Part shown: positions 17,884-26,297 of the stretch, one piece after another
Numbering within the stretch: position 1 is the first letter of the stretch
Layout: every line of letters begins with the position of its first letter
Source: SCGC-AAA076-P13 sp905478035
GTDB lineage: Bacteria; Pseudomonadota; Gammaproteobacteria; Magnimaribacterales; D2472
DNA length: 64,000 bases
NCBI GenBank assembly: GCA_943846785.1
Contig: OX044367.1
Coordinates: 248,001 to 312,000 of the forward strand
Reading direction: 5' to 3'
The notes under the pieces: generated by a model
What the model was told of the DNA's origin: nothing
What the model saw: the letters and a program-made list of their open reading frames with translations, nothing else
Databases searched by the model: none
Made by a program: the position numbers and the translations under genes

Positions 17884-18267
17884 CTATGTCTTATCTTGAT
17901 CAAGATTGACCGCTGCTAGCAACAGTAGGCCTGCAAATATTCCCATGTTTTTATAAAAGTTTTGGGTTTCATGTTTCGTATCTACGCCATCATATATGTT
18001 CCAAAAATCATGCAAGTTTAAGTTTATCAATAAGATCATTGCTGCAAACCCAATGGCGCAGACTACGACTTGCTTGTTAAGTAAAAGAAGGATGCTTCCA
18101 CCCACTTGAGCAATGCCGGCAATGGCCAACAAAATAGGAATCATGACCATATTGTGGGTTTCCATTAATGCTATATGCGTGTCCCATGAAGTAAATTTTG
18201 CTATGCCTGGTAGTAGAAAATAGATTGCGAGTAAAACTCTAGAAATATGAATTAATATAGATTTCAT
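17884..18267 (-). CDS. DoxX family membrane protein
   Basis: 127 residues with four hydrophobic segments. The DoxX opening RVLLAIYFLLPGIAKFTSWDTHIALME (R..la..fl..G..Kf) and GIAQVGGSILLLL are clear. DoxX-like proteins are subunits of thiosulfate:quinone oxidoreductase or form oxidoreductase complexes; most are uncharacterised. The ATG at 18267 is followed 27 bases upstream by the GFA gene. Confidence 0.75.
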   Translation of the reverse strand: MKSILIHISRVLLAIYFLLPGIAKFTSWDTHIALMETHNMVMIPILLAIAGIAQVGGSILLLLNKQVVVCAIGFAAMILLINLNLHDFWNIYDGVDTKHETQNFYKNMGIFAGLLLLAAVNLDQDKT

Positions 18268-18294
18268 TATTACTCCCTTGCTAAATACTTAGCT

Positions 18295-18645
18295 TCATTT
18301 AAATTCATTCTTCCCATCGAAGTGCACTACCTTATAAATATCTGGTGGCTCATCTACACATCTGAGGTTAATACTATAAGAGCCTGGATGAGATCGAGGC
18401 TGATAAAAACTTTTTGTTCCACATTTTTTGCAAAACAGATGCTTTGCTTTTTTAGTTCCAAAAGAATATTCAGAGATTAAGTCTTTTCCATCTGTTATTT
18501 CAAAATCATCATGCTTGATAAAGAGATGTTCGTAACCATGTATTTTGCATATAGAGCAATTACATTCCCAAATTTCAACAGCCTGATCTGAGTTAAATTT
18601 AAATTTAACTTCCCCACAATGACATCTACCAACATACTCTTTCAT
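18295..18645 (-). CDS. GFA/CENP-V family zinc protein
   Basis: 116 residues with the full cysteine pattern: GRCHCGEVKF, WECNCSICK, and LFCKKCGTKSFY. The C-terminal NLRCVDEPP is typical of the family. A divergent second copy of this family lies at 11796. It heads a likely operon with DoxX and cupin genes (minus strand). Function unknown; CENP-V-like members bind zinc. Confidence 0.8.
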   Translation of the reverse strand: MKEYVGRCHCGEVKFKFNSDQAVEIWECNCSICKIHGYEHLFIKHDDFEITDGKDLISEYSFGTKKAKHLFCKKCGTKSFYQPRSHPGSYSINLRCVDEPPDIYKVVHFDGKNEFK

Positions 18646-18704
18646 AATTGAAGAATATCATGACTAAACTATAGTGCGATAGGAAATCCTAGCCAGTCTT
18701 TTGT

Positions 18705-20525
18705 CTACTCAAGAACAAAATCATAATATCCAAGATAAACATGAATGCTGCCATCATAGTTGTTGAATTCATTTCTCATTGTTTCTCCATAAACCACTAT
18801 GTCTTCAATGCCGTCTCCATTTACATCTCTTGGAAATCCTTGTCCATGACCAGCATCCATAAGCAACTCATGCCCAGGCATTTCATATGATTGATTATTT
18901 TCATATTCAACCATTTGTCCTTCGGTATTATTTATGTTTATTATAGGAGTCCCTCCCCTTAGCCTTGGCGTTTCATATCCATAGGATCTAGAAAATACGT
19001 TTCTTGAAAAATCTGTGTAGCCGTCATTGTTGAGATCTCTACAGTCTAGGAAATTCGCAAAAACTTGATTGTCATAGATGTTAAATGGGCTTTCTATTTC
19101 AACTATTTTATTGTCTTGGATTTGAAAAACTTTAACCTCTTGGCTCGCATTAAAATTATTTTGATTGTATGTTTCTCCCTCTATTATTTCTCGACCTTCC
19201 TTATGAAAGCTTGTTGCAAATAAACCAAGAAAGGTCGTATTACCGGTATCATCAAATTTATCTTTAAAGAAACACATGGTCTCTGGAGTGTAGTCTATAG
19301 AGTACTTGCCATTTACTAAGTACACGGCAGTTGGCCCTTCTGATCCCTGCCAGGATATTTGATTTATAAAAAACTCTATCGATGTTAATTCTTGATCTAC
19401 TTTGTTCCAGACATTATTTTCTCTAAACCACAAGGCTAGGCCTCTTTGGGAATAGTCCGTTGATTCATCTGTGGCAATAATATAGTTATCTTGGTATTTG
19501 AGCTCTGTGCTCCATGGAGCTGATCCTATATCAATAATATTAAGGCCGTCATCGCTCATTATGTTTTCTGTAGGATATTCATCCTTAACGTCGAGCCATC
19601 CTTCTGGTGAATATCTATATGCTTGAAGTCCTATTCCAGTAAAGCCAGCAAATAGTGCATCCACATTTCCATTGTCATGCTCAACTATAGTTACTGCATG
19701 CCCCCAATCTGGGGTTCCAACTTTTACTATCTCATATTCTGTCTCGCCTTTAGATAATATAATTGCTGGGCTCGCTCTTGAGTATTCCCAAGGGTCTCCA
19801 TTTCTTCCATCTTCCCAGTTCATAGCAAAAGCAAAATCGTCTCTTCCGTCTCCATTAAAATCACCTCTATCATATTTTCTGCTTGCACCACCAAGGCTTG
19901 GGATATTTTCACCAAATACTTCTTGATTGCCCTCACGGTAGGTTCCATCACCATTAGAAAGATGCACAACGATTAAGTCTGGTGTTGGTTCTTGAATAAC
20001 ATCACCAAACTTATCTCTGTAAAGGTCACACCATTGATGCGCCATAAAGTCTTCCCAGCCATCATTATTAATATCTACAGGTATTACAAACTGAATAGAT
20101 GGCTGAGCCTCTGAATAATCTGTATTACAAACCTGAGGGTAAAGATTTGAGTCGCTAATAATAATTGGCTCTTCTTTAAACTGGGATTTATATTCAGCTG
20201 TTACGGTGACGCTGCCCTCAGCAGAACCGCCATTTCCAGTGCATTTAATTTTAAATACTTGGCTGCCATCAACTGTAATGGTGAGAACCTCCTCACCGCT
20301 GATACCTTTAACTCCCTGCCAGCTTTCTGATGCCTCACATGCAGTCGAATTATTTGATGACCAAGAAATCGTAACCTGCTCATCAACAAATAAGCTCATA
20401 GGGCTAGCTGAAATAGAAACTGTTGGTGCTGGAATAGGAGCTGGCTCAGGAGCGCTTCCGCCTCCTCCGCCACCACAGGAAACAAGAATAAATATAGCTG
20501 GGATAACTGAATAAATTTTTAACAT
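18705..20525 (-). CDS. Large lipoprotein with Ig-like domain and FG-GAP/VCBS repeats
   Basis: 606 residues. Lipobox at ILVSCGGGGGG, a Pro/Ala linker (APEPAPIPAP), then a bacterial Ig-like segment (PTVSISASPMSLFVDEQVTISWSS). The rest has VCBS/FG-GAP-type calcium-binding motifs: DINNDGWEDF, DFNGDGRDDF, DLNNDGYTDF and DVNGDGIEDI, each a D-x-N-x-D-G-x-x-D pattern typical of a beta-propeller. An outer-membrane surface role in adhesion or ligand binding is likely. No enzymatic motif seen. Confidence 0.82.
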   Translation of the reverse strand: MLKIYSVIPAIFILVSCGGGGGGSAPEPAPIPAPTVSISASPMSLFVDEQVTISWSSNNSTACEASESWQGVKGISGEEVLTITVDGSQVFKIKCTGNGGSAEGSVTVTAEYKSQFKEEPIIISDSNLYPQVCNTDYSEAQPSIQFVIPVDINNDGWEDFMAHQWCDLYRDKFGDVIQEPTPDLIVVHLSNGDGTYREGNQEVFGENIPSLGGASRKYDRGDFNGDGRDDFAFAMNWEDGRNGDPWEYSRASPAIILSKGETEYEIVKVGTPDWGHAVTIVEHDNGNVDALFAGFTGIGLQAYRYSPEGWLDVKDEYPTENIMSDDGLNIIDIGSAPWSTELKYQDNYIIATDESTDYSQRGLALWFRENNVWNKVDQELTSIEFFINQISWQGSEGPTAVYLVNGKYSIDYTPETMCFFKDKFDDTGNTTFLGLFATSFHKEGREIIEGETYNQNNFNASQEVKVFQIQDNKIVEIESPFNIYDNQVFANFLDCRDLNNDGYTDFSRNVFSRSYGYETPRLRGGTPIININNTEGQMVEYENNQSYEMPGHELLMDAGHGQGFPRDVNGDGIEDIVVYGETMRNEFNNYDGSIHVYLGYYDFVLE

Positions 20526-20579
20526 TGTAAAAAAGTCTTGATGAATATATGTCTTAAATATTTATAATCTGCTATTAAT

Positions 20580-21470
20580 TTATAATTTTATAAGCGCGTT
20601 GTGGGTAATCCTATCAGGGATATTTTCTGCTCCTGGCACCTTTCTGGCAATCAAGAATGGTTTAAGGACTTCAATTGCTTTTGGTTCATCATAATGCCCA
20701 ATGCCAGGATGAAGATGATGAATAAAATGAAGTTGCATTGAATGATTTAGATATCTTGGCATCCAGTGACTCCAAAACTTAGTGTCTTTATATCTACCAG
20801 TTTCCATCTGGTAGTGCGGATACCAACCAAAGAAAGCTGAAAGATAAATAACTCCAACCTTGCTTGGCAACCACCATAACAGTAGCGCTTCAAGCGGAAA
20901 AACCACAGCAAGACTTAAAAGAATTGCTCTATATAGCAGCCCTATGTTCAGCCCTTTGTTAAAAGATTTCATAAATGCTTTATCATTTTTATATATTTCA
21001 GCTAATGATTGATATTTAGTTATTCCTGCTTGAGTGGCTACAATAACGTCCCATATTGATTTAGAAGATGAGGTGTCATAGTCTGGATCTTTCTCAGGAT
21101 TGTTGGTGTAAGCATGATGTTTCATATGCGTACATCTCATTAAATCATGAGGAAACATTAAGGTTACTAAAGTGTAGTGACTAACAAAAGAATCAATCCA
21201 ACGCCTCTTTGGATTTCCTCTTGAAAAATTGCCGTGCTGAGCCTCATGTGAGGGTAAATAAGCAAAACACGCACAAACAATAGCAATTAGAGATCCATAA
21301 AATAAAGAAATATATCCATAAATAACTAATGGCCACAAAGAAAGCCATATAGTTGCCTGCCCAACGCCAATAAGCATCATTTCCCATTGAAAGCGTTTAG
21401 AAAAACTTCTTGCTATCTCTTTCTCTTTTTCAAAAGAAAATTCTTCTGGGATTTGCTCTACGCCTTCCAT
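20580..21470 (-). CDS. Membrane fatty acid desaturase
   Basis: 296 residues from the ATG at 21470 (an in-frame TTG two codons upstream is possible). The three His boxes of di-iron desaturases are present: HEAQH (about 75-79), HMKHH (about 115-119) and HFIHHLHP near the C-terminus. Four to five hydrophobic segments. It introduces a double bond into fatty acyl chains or carotenoid/related substrates. The gene overlaps the small upstream membrane gene at 21458 by about 13 bases. Confidence 0.82.
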   Translation of the reverse strand: MEGVEQIPEEFSFEKEKEIARSFSKRFQWEMMLIGVGQATIWLSLWPLVIYGYISLFYGSLIAIVCACFAYLPSHEAQHGNFSRGNPKRRWIDSFVSHYTLVTLMFPHDLMRCTHMKHHAYTNNPEKDPDYDTSSSKSIWDVIVATQAGITKYQSLAEIYKNDKAFMKSFNKGLNIGLLYRAILLSLAVVFPLEALLLWWLPSKVGVIYLSAFFGWYPHYQMETGRYKDTKFWSHWMPRYLNHSMQLHFIHHLHPGIGHYDEPKAIEVLKPFLIARKVPGAENIPDRITHNALIKL

Positions 21471-21658
21471 AACCAAGTACCCCTAATTTTTGCTATAAGC
21501 CCTAAAGCCAAACCGCATAAATACCATATAAGTGAGCTGAGCATGACTTCGAATTGAATTGCAATTGCATTGAAAACACTGCCCCAAAAAATTAACCCAA
21601 ACCAAACCATATTCCAACTAGCTATATGGTTTGAAAGTAATTCATTCAATTTATTCAT
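21458..21658 (-). CDS. Small membrane protein upstream of desaturase
   Basis: 66 residues with two hydrophobic helices (MVWFGLIFWGSVFNAIAI and LSSLIWYLCGLALGLIA). Its end overlaps the desaturase start, so translational coupling is likely. No family recognised; it may be a partner or accessory subunit of the desaturase, which is inference from the overlap. Confidence 0.5.
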   Translation of the reverse strand: MNKLNELLSNHIASWNMVWFGLIFWGSVFNAIAIQFEVMLSSLIWYLCGLALGLIAKIRGTWLWKA

Positions 21659-21794
21659 AAAAATAGCGCCAATCTCATTTAAATATTATCTAATACTATA
21701 TTAAGTTTGTACTATTTGTCACTCTTCAAATCTTCTCAGCCTTTGTGCGAAAACTATGGAAAGCATTAAGATGAGGGAGATTAATATTTCAAGG

Positions 21795-21807
21795 TATACT
21801 AAAAATT
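21795..21807 (+). promoter_or_regulatory. Putative -10 hexamer for a leaderless or near-leaderless message
   Basis: A TATACT hexamer (21795-21800) ends 7 bases before the ATG of the carboxyltransferase gene at 21808. No Shine-Dalgarno sequence is seen between them, so transcription may begin at or next to the start codon. No good -35 element is visible. Low confidence. Confidence 0.35.
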
Positions 21808-23325
21808 ATGCAAGAACGTCCAGACTATTCTAAGTTTATAGAACGCTTAAAAATGAGCGAAGATGAAACTAGGATCGAATCAACTAAAAAACGTCATAGT
21901 AAAAAATATAGGACGGCGAGAGAAAATTTAAATCACTTGGTAGATGGGGATTCTTTTTTAGAGTTTGGTCAGTTTGCCGTGGCAGCACAACGAACACGAA
22001 GAGAAAAGGAAGATCTAATTCTCAACACAAATGCAGACGGAGTTATTACTGGGTTTTGCAAAATAAATTCTGATATATCAAAAAAATTGAATGCTGATGC
22101 CGTGGCAATTGTTTATGATTATTCTGTTCTTGCTGGCACGCAAGGACTATTCCATCATCAAAAATTAGATCGCATATTTGAAAAGGCAAAGACATATAAA
22201 TTACCAATTGTTATTTTTACTGAGGGTGGTGGAGGTAGGCCTGGGGATGTTGATGTTCTTACACAGATTGCAGGCATGCATATCCCAAGCTTTGCTAGGT
22301 GGGCCTCGCTCCATAAAGAGTGTTTGAGAATAGCTATTACAAATGGATACTGCTTCGCTGGAAATGCTGCTCTTTTTGGAGCTAGTGATATAAGAATTGC
22401 AACTAAAGGGTCGAATATAGGAATGGCAGGACCCGCAATGATAGAGGGTGGTGGTCTTGGTAAATTCTCACCCGATGATATTGGCGCTGTTGAGGATCAT
22501 TTGTTAAATGGGGTCGTAGATGTTCTTGTTGAAAATGAAGAGCAGGCTACAAACATTGCAAAAAAAATACTTTCTTATTTCCAAGGCTCAATTGATAAGT
22601 TTGATGTCTCAGATCAGGAGCTTCTTAAAAATATTCTTCCTGATGACAGAAGGTTTAGTTATGAAATTAGAGACATTATCGAGATAGTCGCTGATTTAGA
22701 TTCATTTATAGAATTAAAAAAAGGTTATGGGAGAAGCTTAGTCACCGGACTTATTAGAGTTGAAGGGATTGCTTTTGGTTTATTAGCATCAGACTGTAAG
22801 TTCTTGGGTGGTGCTATTGATTCTGATTCTGCAGACAAAGCAGCAGAATTCTTTGAGCTCTGTAATGACCAAGGCTTGCCCATGGTTTCTATAGTGGATA
22901 CTCCTGGTTTTATGGTTGGTCCTGATAGTGAAAAAGAAGGCGCTCCAAGAAGAATGGGCAAGTTATTTAAATCAAGCTCAACCTTTAAAAACAATCTTGT
23001 TTCTATTTTTCTTCGAAAAGGGTATGGCCTTGGGGCTCAAGCAATTGTTGGCGGCAGCTTACATAAGTCTACTTATACGTGTGCTTGGCCATCGGGCGAG
23101 TTTGGAGGAATGGGTCTTGAGGGAGCGGTTAGGCTTGGTTACAAAAAAGAGCTTGAAGCCATATCGGACCCAAAAGAAAAAGAAATTCTTTATAACAAGC
23201 TAGTTGATAAAATGTATGAAGCAGGACAGGCGATGGAAGCTGCATCATTTTTAGAAATAGATGCTGTAATAAATCCCTCTAAAACACGAGAAACAATTAT
23301 CAAAGCTCAGCATTCACTAAAATAA
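21808..23325 (+). CDS. Acyl-CoA carboxylase carboxyltransferase subunit
   Basis: 505 residues covering a full biotin-dependent carboxyl-transferase pair of crotonase folds (ACC beta / PCC beta type). Conserved blocks include FTEGGGGRPGDVDV, the LFGASDIRIATKGSNIGMAGPAMIEGGGLG block in the N-domain, and VSIVDTPGFMVGP and GYGLGAQAIVGG in the C-domain (oxyanion loops). No biotin carboxylase or carrier gene is adjacent. Substrate (propionyl-, methylcrotonyl-, geranyl-CoA) cannot be assigned. It is the last core gene before the island. Confidence 0.85.
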   Translation: MQERPDYSKFIERLKMSEDETRIESTKKRHSKKYRTARENLNHLVDGDSFLEFGQFAVAAQRTRREKEDLILNTNADGVITGFCKINSDISKKLNADAVAIVYDYSVLAGTQGLFHHQKLDRIFEKAKTYKLPIVIFTEGGGGRPGDVDVLTQIAGMHIPSFARWASLHKECLRIAITNGYCFAGNAALFGASDIRIATKGSNIGMAGPAMIEGGGLGKFSPDDIGAVEDHLLNGVVDVLVENEEQATNIAKKILSYFQGSIDKFDVSDQELLKNILPDDRRFSYEIRDIIEIVADLDSFIELKKGYGRSLVTGLIRVEGIAFGLLASDCKFLGGAIDSDSADKAAEFFELCNDQGLPMVSIVDTPGFMVGPDSEKEGAPRRMGKLFKSSSTFKNNLVSIFLRKGYGLGAQAIVGGSLHKSTYTCAWPSGEFGGMGLEGAVRLGYKKELEAISDPKEKEILYNKLVDKMYEAGQAMEAASFLEIDAVINPSKTRETIIKAQHSLK

Positions 23326-23570
23326 TGAATATAGTTAGTTAAGCTCTCCTTTTATTTTTTAATTGGGTTTCTCTCTATTTTTTGATCATATAAGAAAATT
23401 TTTTATTGTTTGAAATGAAGTTAATATCATTAAAAATGAACTTGCCAATAATTGTGCCAAATATGAGAAAACCAAGTCTATTCAGAATGTGGGATTAAAA
23501 TGAAAGTCGTTATAAACTTACTCCGCTGTAACAGAGTTCTCGAAGTAAGGTTTGGGTTTTCCACTATTTG
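23326..23570. other. Intergenic flank holding a glmS-end-like site and the left 56-bp repeat
   Basis: No convincing gene. AT-rich spacer downstream of the carboxyltransferase. From 23482 to 23537 lies a 56-bp block resembling 28979-29034. Its right part (23518-23537) reads on the minus strand as S-V-T-A-E-stop, like the end of GlmS. The duplicated unit begins at 23571. Confidence 0.6.
23482..23537. repeat. Left copy of 56-bp direct repeat bracketing the duplicated cassette
   Basis: Gap-free alignment with 28979-29034: 42 of 56 positions identical by eye. The first 27 bases (TCAGAATGYGGGATTAAARY... ) are also found at the internal junction (26259-26285). The last 20 are a glmS 3'-end-like core. 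Together the pair looks like the left and right junctions of an inserted element. Confidence 0.6.
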
Positions 23571-23577
23571 TGCATGG

Positions 23578-24381
23578 CTAACGATCATTGGTTGCTCTGC
23601 TGATTCGACTAAGTCCTTTCTTGCGCCGATAGATAGCTATTTTTCTCGAAGCATCAATGGATTGCGAAATTCTCTGCCAAAAAGGTTTTTTCTCCGGATA
23701 CCAACTGTTAGATTTATCCGGTAAAACGCCGTCCAGAACAACTTCCCAATCCGGCGATGATTCGTATCCACAACCGACGAGATCTGGTGTCATTGTGCCG
23801 TGGATTGCCTGCTGTTGAACGATGCGACCGAGATGTTTTCGCCAGACACCGACACTGGTCGTTCCAATGGGACGGACGCCACGCATTGCAACCTTTGACT
23901 TTTCAGACACTTGCGCGTGTTCATGGTACTCAGAAAATTTGTGTTGTTTCTCAAGCCATGGAAATTTTGCAGTGATTTGGTTTTGTGTGGCGTCAGGGTT
24001 ATTTACGAAATCCTCGTACCGGATATTGAGAAAACGATCGTGGCCGAACAATGAGCGTGCACAGGCATGCAATTCACGCCAAAGCCTAATGTTCGAGTAG
24101 TACATATCCTCGCTCTTACCGTGCCGGCTAACGATGACATCACGCGGATCGCGCGTTACGTAAATGACATAGAGATTAGGATCGTCGATGACTCCTGGCA
24201 TGTACAACGTATCTTTGGGTCGTTTCGTGATAACCACATCGTTGTTTTTTGCGGTTACGAGGTGAAAGCGAATCTCATGGTCATAATGCTTGTTTGTCCG
24301 AAAACAAGTGGCCATCGCCTCGTGCAAGAGAGTAGTACCGGATCGCGGCGAGCAGGCAACAATGTGAATGTGCTTAAACAG
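23578..24381 (-). CDS. Sulfotransferase, unit 1
   Basis: 267 residues if initiated at CTG 24381, which has a good Shine-Dalgarno sequence (AAGGAG) 7 bases upstream. There is an in-frame stop just before it, and a downstream TTG start would delete the PAPS loop. Motifs: 5'-phosphosulfate loop S-P-R-S-G-T-T (11-17) and 3'-phosphate site YVTRDPRDVIVSRHG. It transfers sulfate from PAPS, probably to a sugar, given its neighbours. GC content and codon use (many CG-rich codons) differ sharply from both the host and the two genes before it, so this gene has its own origin. Confidence 0.78.
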   Translation of the reverse strand: MFKHIHIVACSPRSGTTLLHEAMATCFRTNKHYDHEIRFHLVTAKNNDVVITKRPKDTLYMPGVIDDPNLYVIYVTRDPRDVIVSRHGKSEDMYYSNIRLWRELHACARSLFGHDRFLNIRYEDFVNNPDATQNQITAKFPWLEKQHKFSEYHEHAQVSEKSKVAMRGVRPIGTTSVGVWRKHLGRIVQQQAIHGTMTPDLVGCGYESSPDWEVVLDGVLPDKSNSWYPEKKPFWQRISQSIDASRKIAIYRRKKGLSRISRATNDR

Positions 24382-24392
24382 ACGTCAACTCC

Positions 24393-25118
24393 TTAATTAG
24401 CCATTGCCGCTTCGTTATAGGCAGATATTAGTATTTGCCAATCGGCCAGTTGCCAATAAATATTATGTAATCGTTTTTCTTTCTCAAATGATCGCTTTAA
24501 ACGCGCTATGTTTGAGTTTTTCCAATTACTGCCTTGTCTAATTTGGCATTTATCAAAATCAATTAACCAAACCTCGTTTTCTATATCGAGCATAATGTTG
24601 TGGATATTTAAATCGTGGAGATAAATCTGATGATGATGAAATTTGGCAATGGTTTGACCAATTTTTTTCCAAACATCAGCGGTTAAGCTGTTTGCTAGTA
24701 AAATATGATGTAAGTCCCTAGCGCTGGAAATTTTTTTTAAAATGATATCGGCTTGGTAATATAAGCCAGTCTTCTTCAACATCGCTGCGATCGGGGTTGG
24801 ACAATTTAAATCCATATTTTTCATTTGCTGTAGCAGCTTAAATTCTCGCCATGCTCGTGATTTTTCAATACCTGTGTACATATATTGATCACTTAGTACT
24901 TTTCCAATCAATCCGCCACGACGATAGTGCCGTAACACATATTCATTTTTGTTATGTTTAAAAAAGTAGGTGGTACCACGGCCGGTTGCCTGTCCTGTTA
25001 TGGCATTTTGTGTCTTCCAATATTGACCCGTAAACATTTTTGGGACAGGTACAGGGAAATGGCCTGAATCAAACAACATGATGTGGGACTTAACTGATTT
25101 TTGTTTTATGTATGCCAT
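24393..25118 (-). CDS. kdkA: 3-deoxy-D-manno-octulosonate (Kdo) kinase, unit 1
   Basis: 241 residues, the usual length. KdkA-type pattern: TGRGTTYFFKHN glycine loop, YVLRHYRRGGLIGK, SRAWREFKLLQQM, catalytic LHDLNIHNIMLD and Mg-binding WLIDFDKC. The enzyme phosphorylates the Kdo of lipid A inner core using ATP at the cytoplasmic face, as known in Haemophilus and Vibrio. It is 4 bases after the glycosyltransferase stop and 11 bases before the sulfotransferase start, so the three form an operon acting on LPS core. Confidence 0.83.
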   Translation of the reverse strand: MAYIKQKSVKSHIMLFDSGHFPVPVPKMFTGQYWKTQNAITGQATGRGTTYFFKHNKNEYVLRHYRRGGLIGKVLSDQYMYTGIEKSRAWREFKLLQQMKNMDLNCPTPIAAMLKKTGLYYQADIILKKISSARDLHHILLANSLTADVWKKIGQTIAKFHHHQIYLHDLNIHNIMLDIENEVWLIDFDKCQIRQGSNWKNSNIARLKRSFEKEKRLHNIYWQLADWQILISAYNEAAMAN

Positions 25119-25122
25119 GTAA

Positions 25123-26028
25123 CTATTTTTGGCTTAAACGGATATTACTACGCACTTTAGACAATTGAGAATTTTCTTTATAACGTCCTTTTGTAACATG
25201 ATGAATATGAAAAACACCATCAATATGCTTAGGCTCACCATCAGTGCCAAGTAGCCAGCGAAAGGCGGTGTCTTCATAGGTTTTACGCCAACGGTCAGAT
25301 TCAGTTTGAAATATTGACAGTTTTTCACAATAACCTATAGCACGAGCAACGTCACCATGAACAATTTGAAATGGGCCGCGTGCTTTATCACGGGATTTGC
25401 CACGCTCGTATAAACTGAAATTTTCTGTTTCTATATCGATAACTTGTGGTTGGGCATCATTTGACAATAATGGGTCATCATCTTCTAACATCTCAGTGAT
25501 TTTTTCTTCTTTAGGAAAAAACAATGAACCTTTCTCGCCTTGTAAACTATCGGCGAGTGAGTCTAAGCAGTTCTCATAAAAGATAATGTCGCAATCTGTA
25601 AACCATATCCAGTCAGCTTCTGTTGACCGCGCAGCCATATTTCGGCCTATACCACGTCTAAAGAGCTTTCCTTTGGTAAGAGGGTGGAAATTCCAAGTTA
25701 TATTTGGCGTGGTTATTTGACTAAAGAAGTCCAATGTAGCCTTTGTTTTAGTATCTTCTTTAGCATAAAAAACGGTCACAGTTAAATTTAGTTTCGTTGG
25801 TGGATAGTTTACAAACGAACTTAATTGATAGGTTAACATGTTGGCATAACCCCAGCAGTGACTAACAATTTCTAAATCAAACTTTCCCTTTACTGCCTTG
25901 CGATCTGCTTCAGCAGGTATTTTATCGCGAAACAATGACTGCGGTAAAATACGACCAAACACTAAACGATAAGCTTGTATAGCAAAGCTATTAAAGACAT
26001 TTGGTGAAAATGTTTTTGTTTCTATCAT
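25123..26028 (-). CDS. Glycosyltransferase, GT2-like, unit 1
   Basis: About 301 residues from the ATG at 26028 (an in-frame TTG at 26046 would add six). GT-A features: LEIVSHCWGYANMLTYQLSSF near the start, GRNMAARSTEADWIWFTDCDIIFY with D-C-D as the metal-binding DxD, and a late EDTAFRWLLG. Probably adds a sugar to LPS core or O-antigen, judged from the Kdo kinase next to it. First gene of the cassette on the minus strand. Confidence 0.75.
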   Translation of the reverse strand: MIETKTFSPNVFNSFAIQAYRLVFGRILPQSLFRDKIPAEADRKAVKGKFDLEIVSHCWGYANMLTYQLSSFVNYPPTKLNLTVTVFYAKEDTKTKATLDFFSQITTPNITWNFHPLTKGKLFRRGIGRNMAARSTEADWIWFTDCDIIFYENCLDSLADSLQGEKGSLFFPKEEKITEMLEDDDPLLSNDAQPQVIDIETENFSLYERGKSRDKARGPFQIVHGDVARAIGYCEKLSIFQTESDRWRKTYEDTAFRWLLGTDGEPKHIDGVFHIHHVTKGRYKENSQLSKVRSNIRLSQK

Positions 26029-26196
26029 GATAAATAAGTAAGCCAACTCATTTCTTAAAAAACTTTTTTATGCTTTCTAACAAAATTTACTCGACAGTAC
26101 ACGACTGAGTTCAACAGGGGGGGTTCTTTACCTTCGCTGTTAGGGTTACTACAAATCGACTTCATTTTCACTACCGTAATGATATCCCGTTTATAA

Positions 26197-26219
26197 AAAA
26201 AGAGGTATCCCCTCTTTTT
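26197..26219. terminator. Bidirectional terminator-like hairpin
   Basis: AAAAAGAGG (26197-26205) pairs with CCTCTTTTT (26211-26219), loop TATCC. A T-run on one side and A-run on the other make it suitable as a terminator in both directions. Present again at 28917-28939. Confidence 0.7.
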
Positions 26220-26252
26220 ATTGAATACTTTTAATAATTATTAATTTATGAA

Positions 26253-26293
26253 GCAACCTCAGAATGCGGGATTAAAGCGAAAGTTGAGGTTGC
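26253..26293. repeat. 9-bp inverted repeat at the junction of the two units
   Basis: GCAACCTCA (26253-26261) and TGAGGTTGC (26285-26293) are perfectly complementary with a 23-base loop that contains the 27-bp core. The second arm is completed only by the first bases of unit 2; at the end of unit 2 the last base differs (8-bp stem). Confidence 0.7.
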
Positions 26294-26297
26294 ATGG

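Larger units (their letters stand above)
23571..26290. repeat. Tandem duplication, unit 1 (2,720 bp)
   Basis: Identical to 26291-29010 except for one difference seen by eye (C at 26187, T at 28907). Contains three minus-strand genes: glycosyltransferase, Kdo kinase, sulfotransferase. The units are directly joined; two bases (tg) are shared at the edges. The sulfotransferase stop lies only 7 bases inside the left border. Base composition is higher in GC than the surrounding genome, above all in the sulfotransferase. Confidence 0.93.
26047..26297. other. Intergenic segment of the cassette and unit 1/unit 2 junction
   Basis: Upstream region of unit 1's glycosyltransferase with no gene. It holds a palindromic terminator at 26197-26219, the 27-bp core at 26259-26285, and a 9-bp inverted repeat at 26253-26293 that spans the junction between the two units. 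Confidence 0.6.

Noticed and set aside
23822..24100. Plus-strand frames in the duplicated unit (also 26542-26820, 23757-23975, 24067-24396)
   Set aside because: They lie opposite the sulfotransferase, which has recognisable motifs and codon structure; shadows of a GC-rich gene.
26253..26293. Integron attC site
   Set aside because: Arms do not end in the GTTRRRY/RYYYAAC core and no integron integrase is present.
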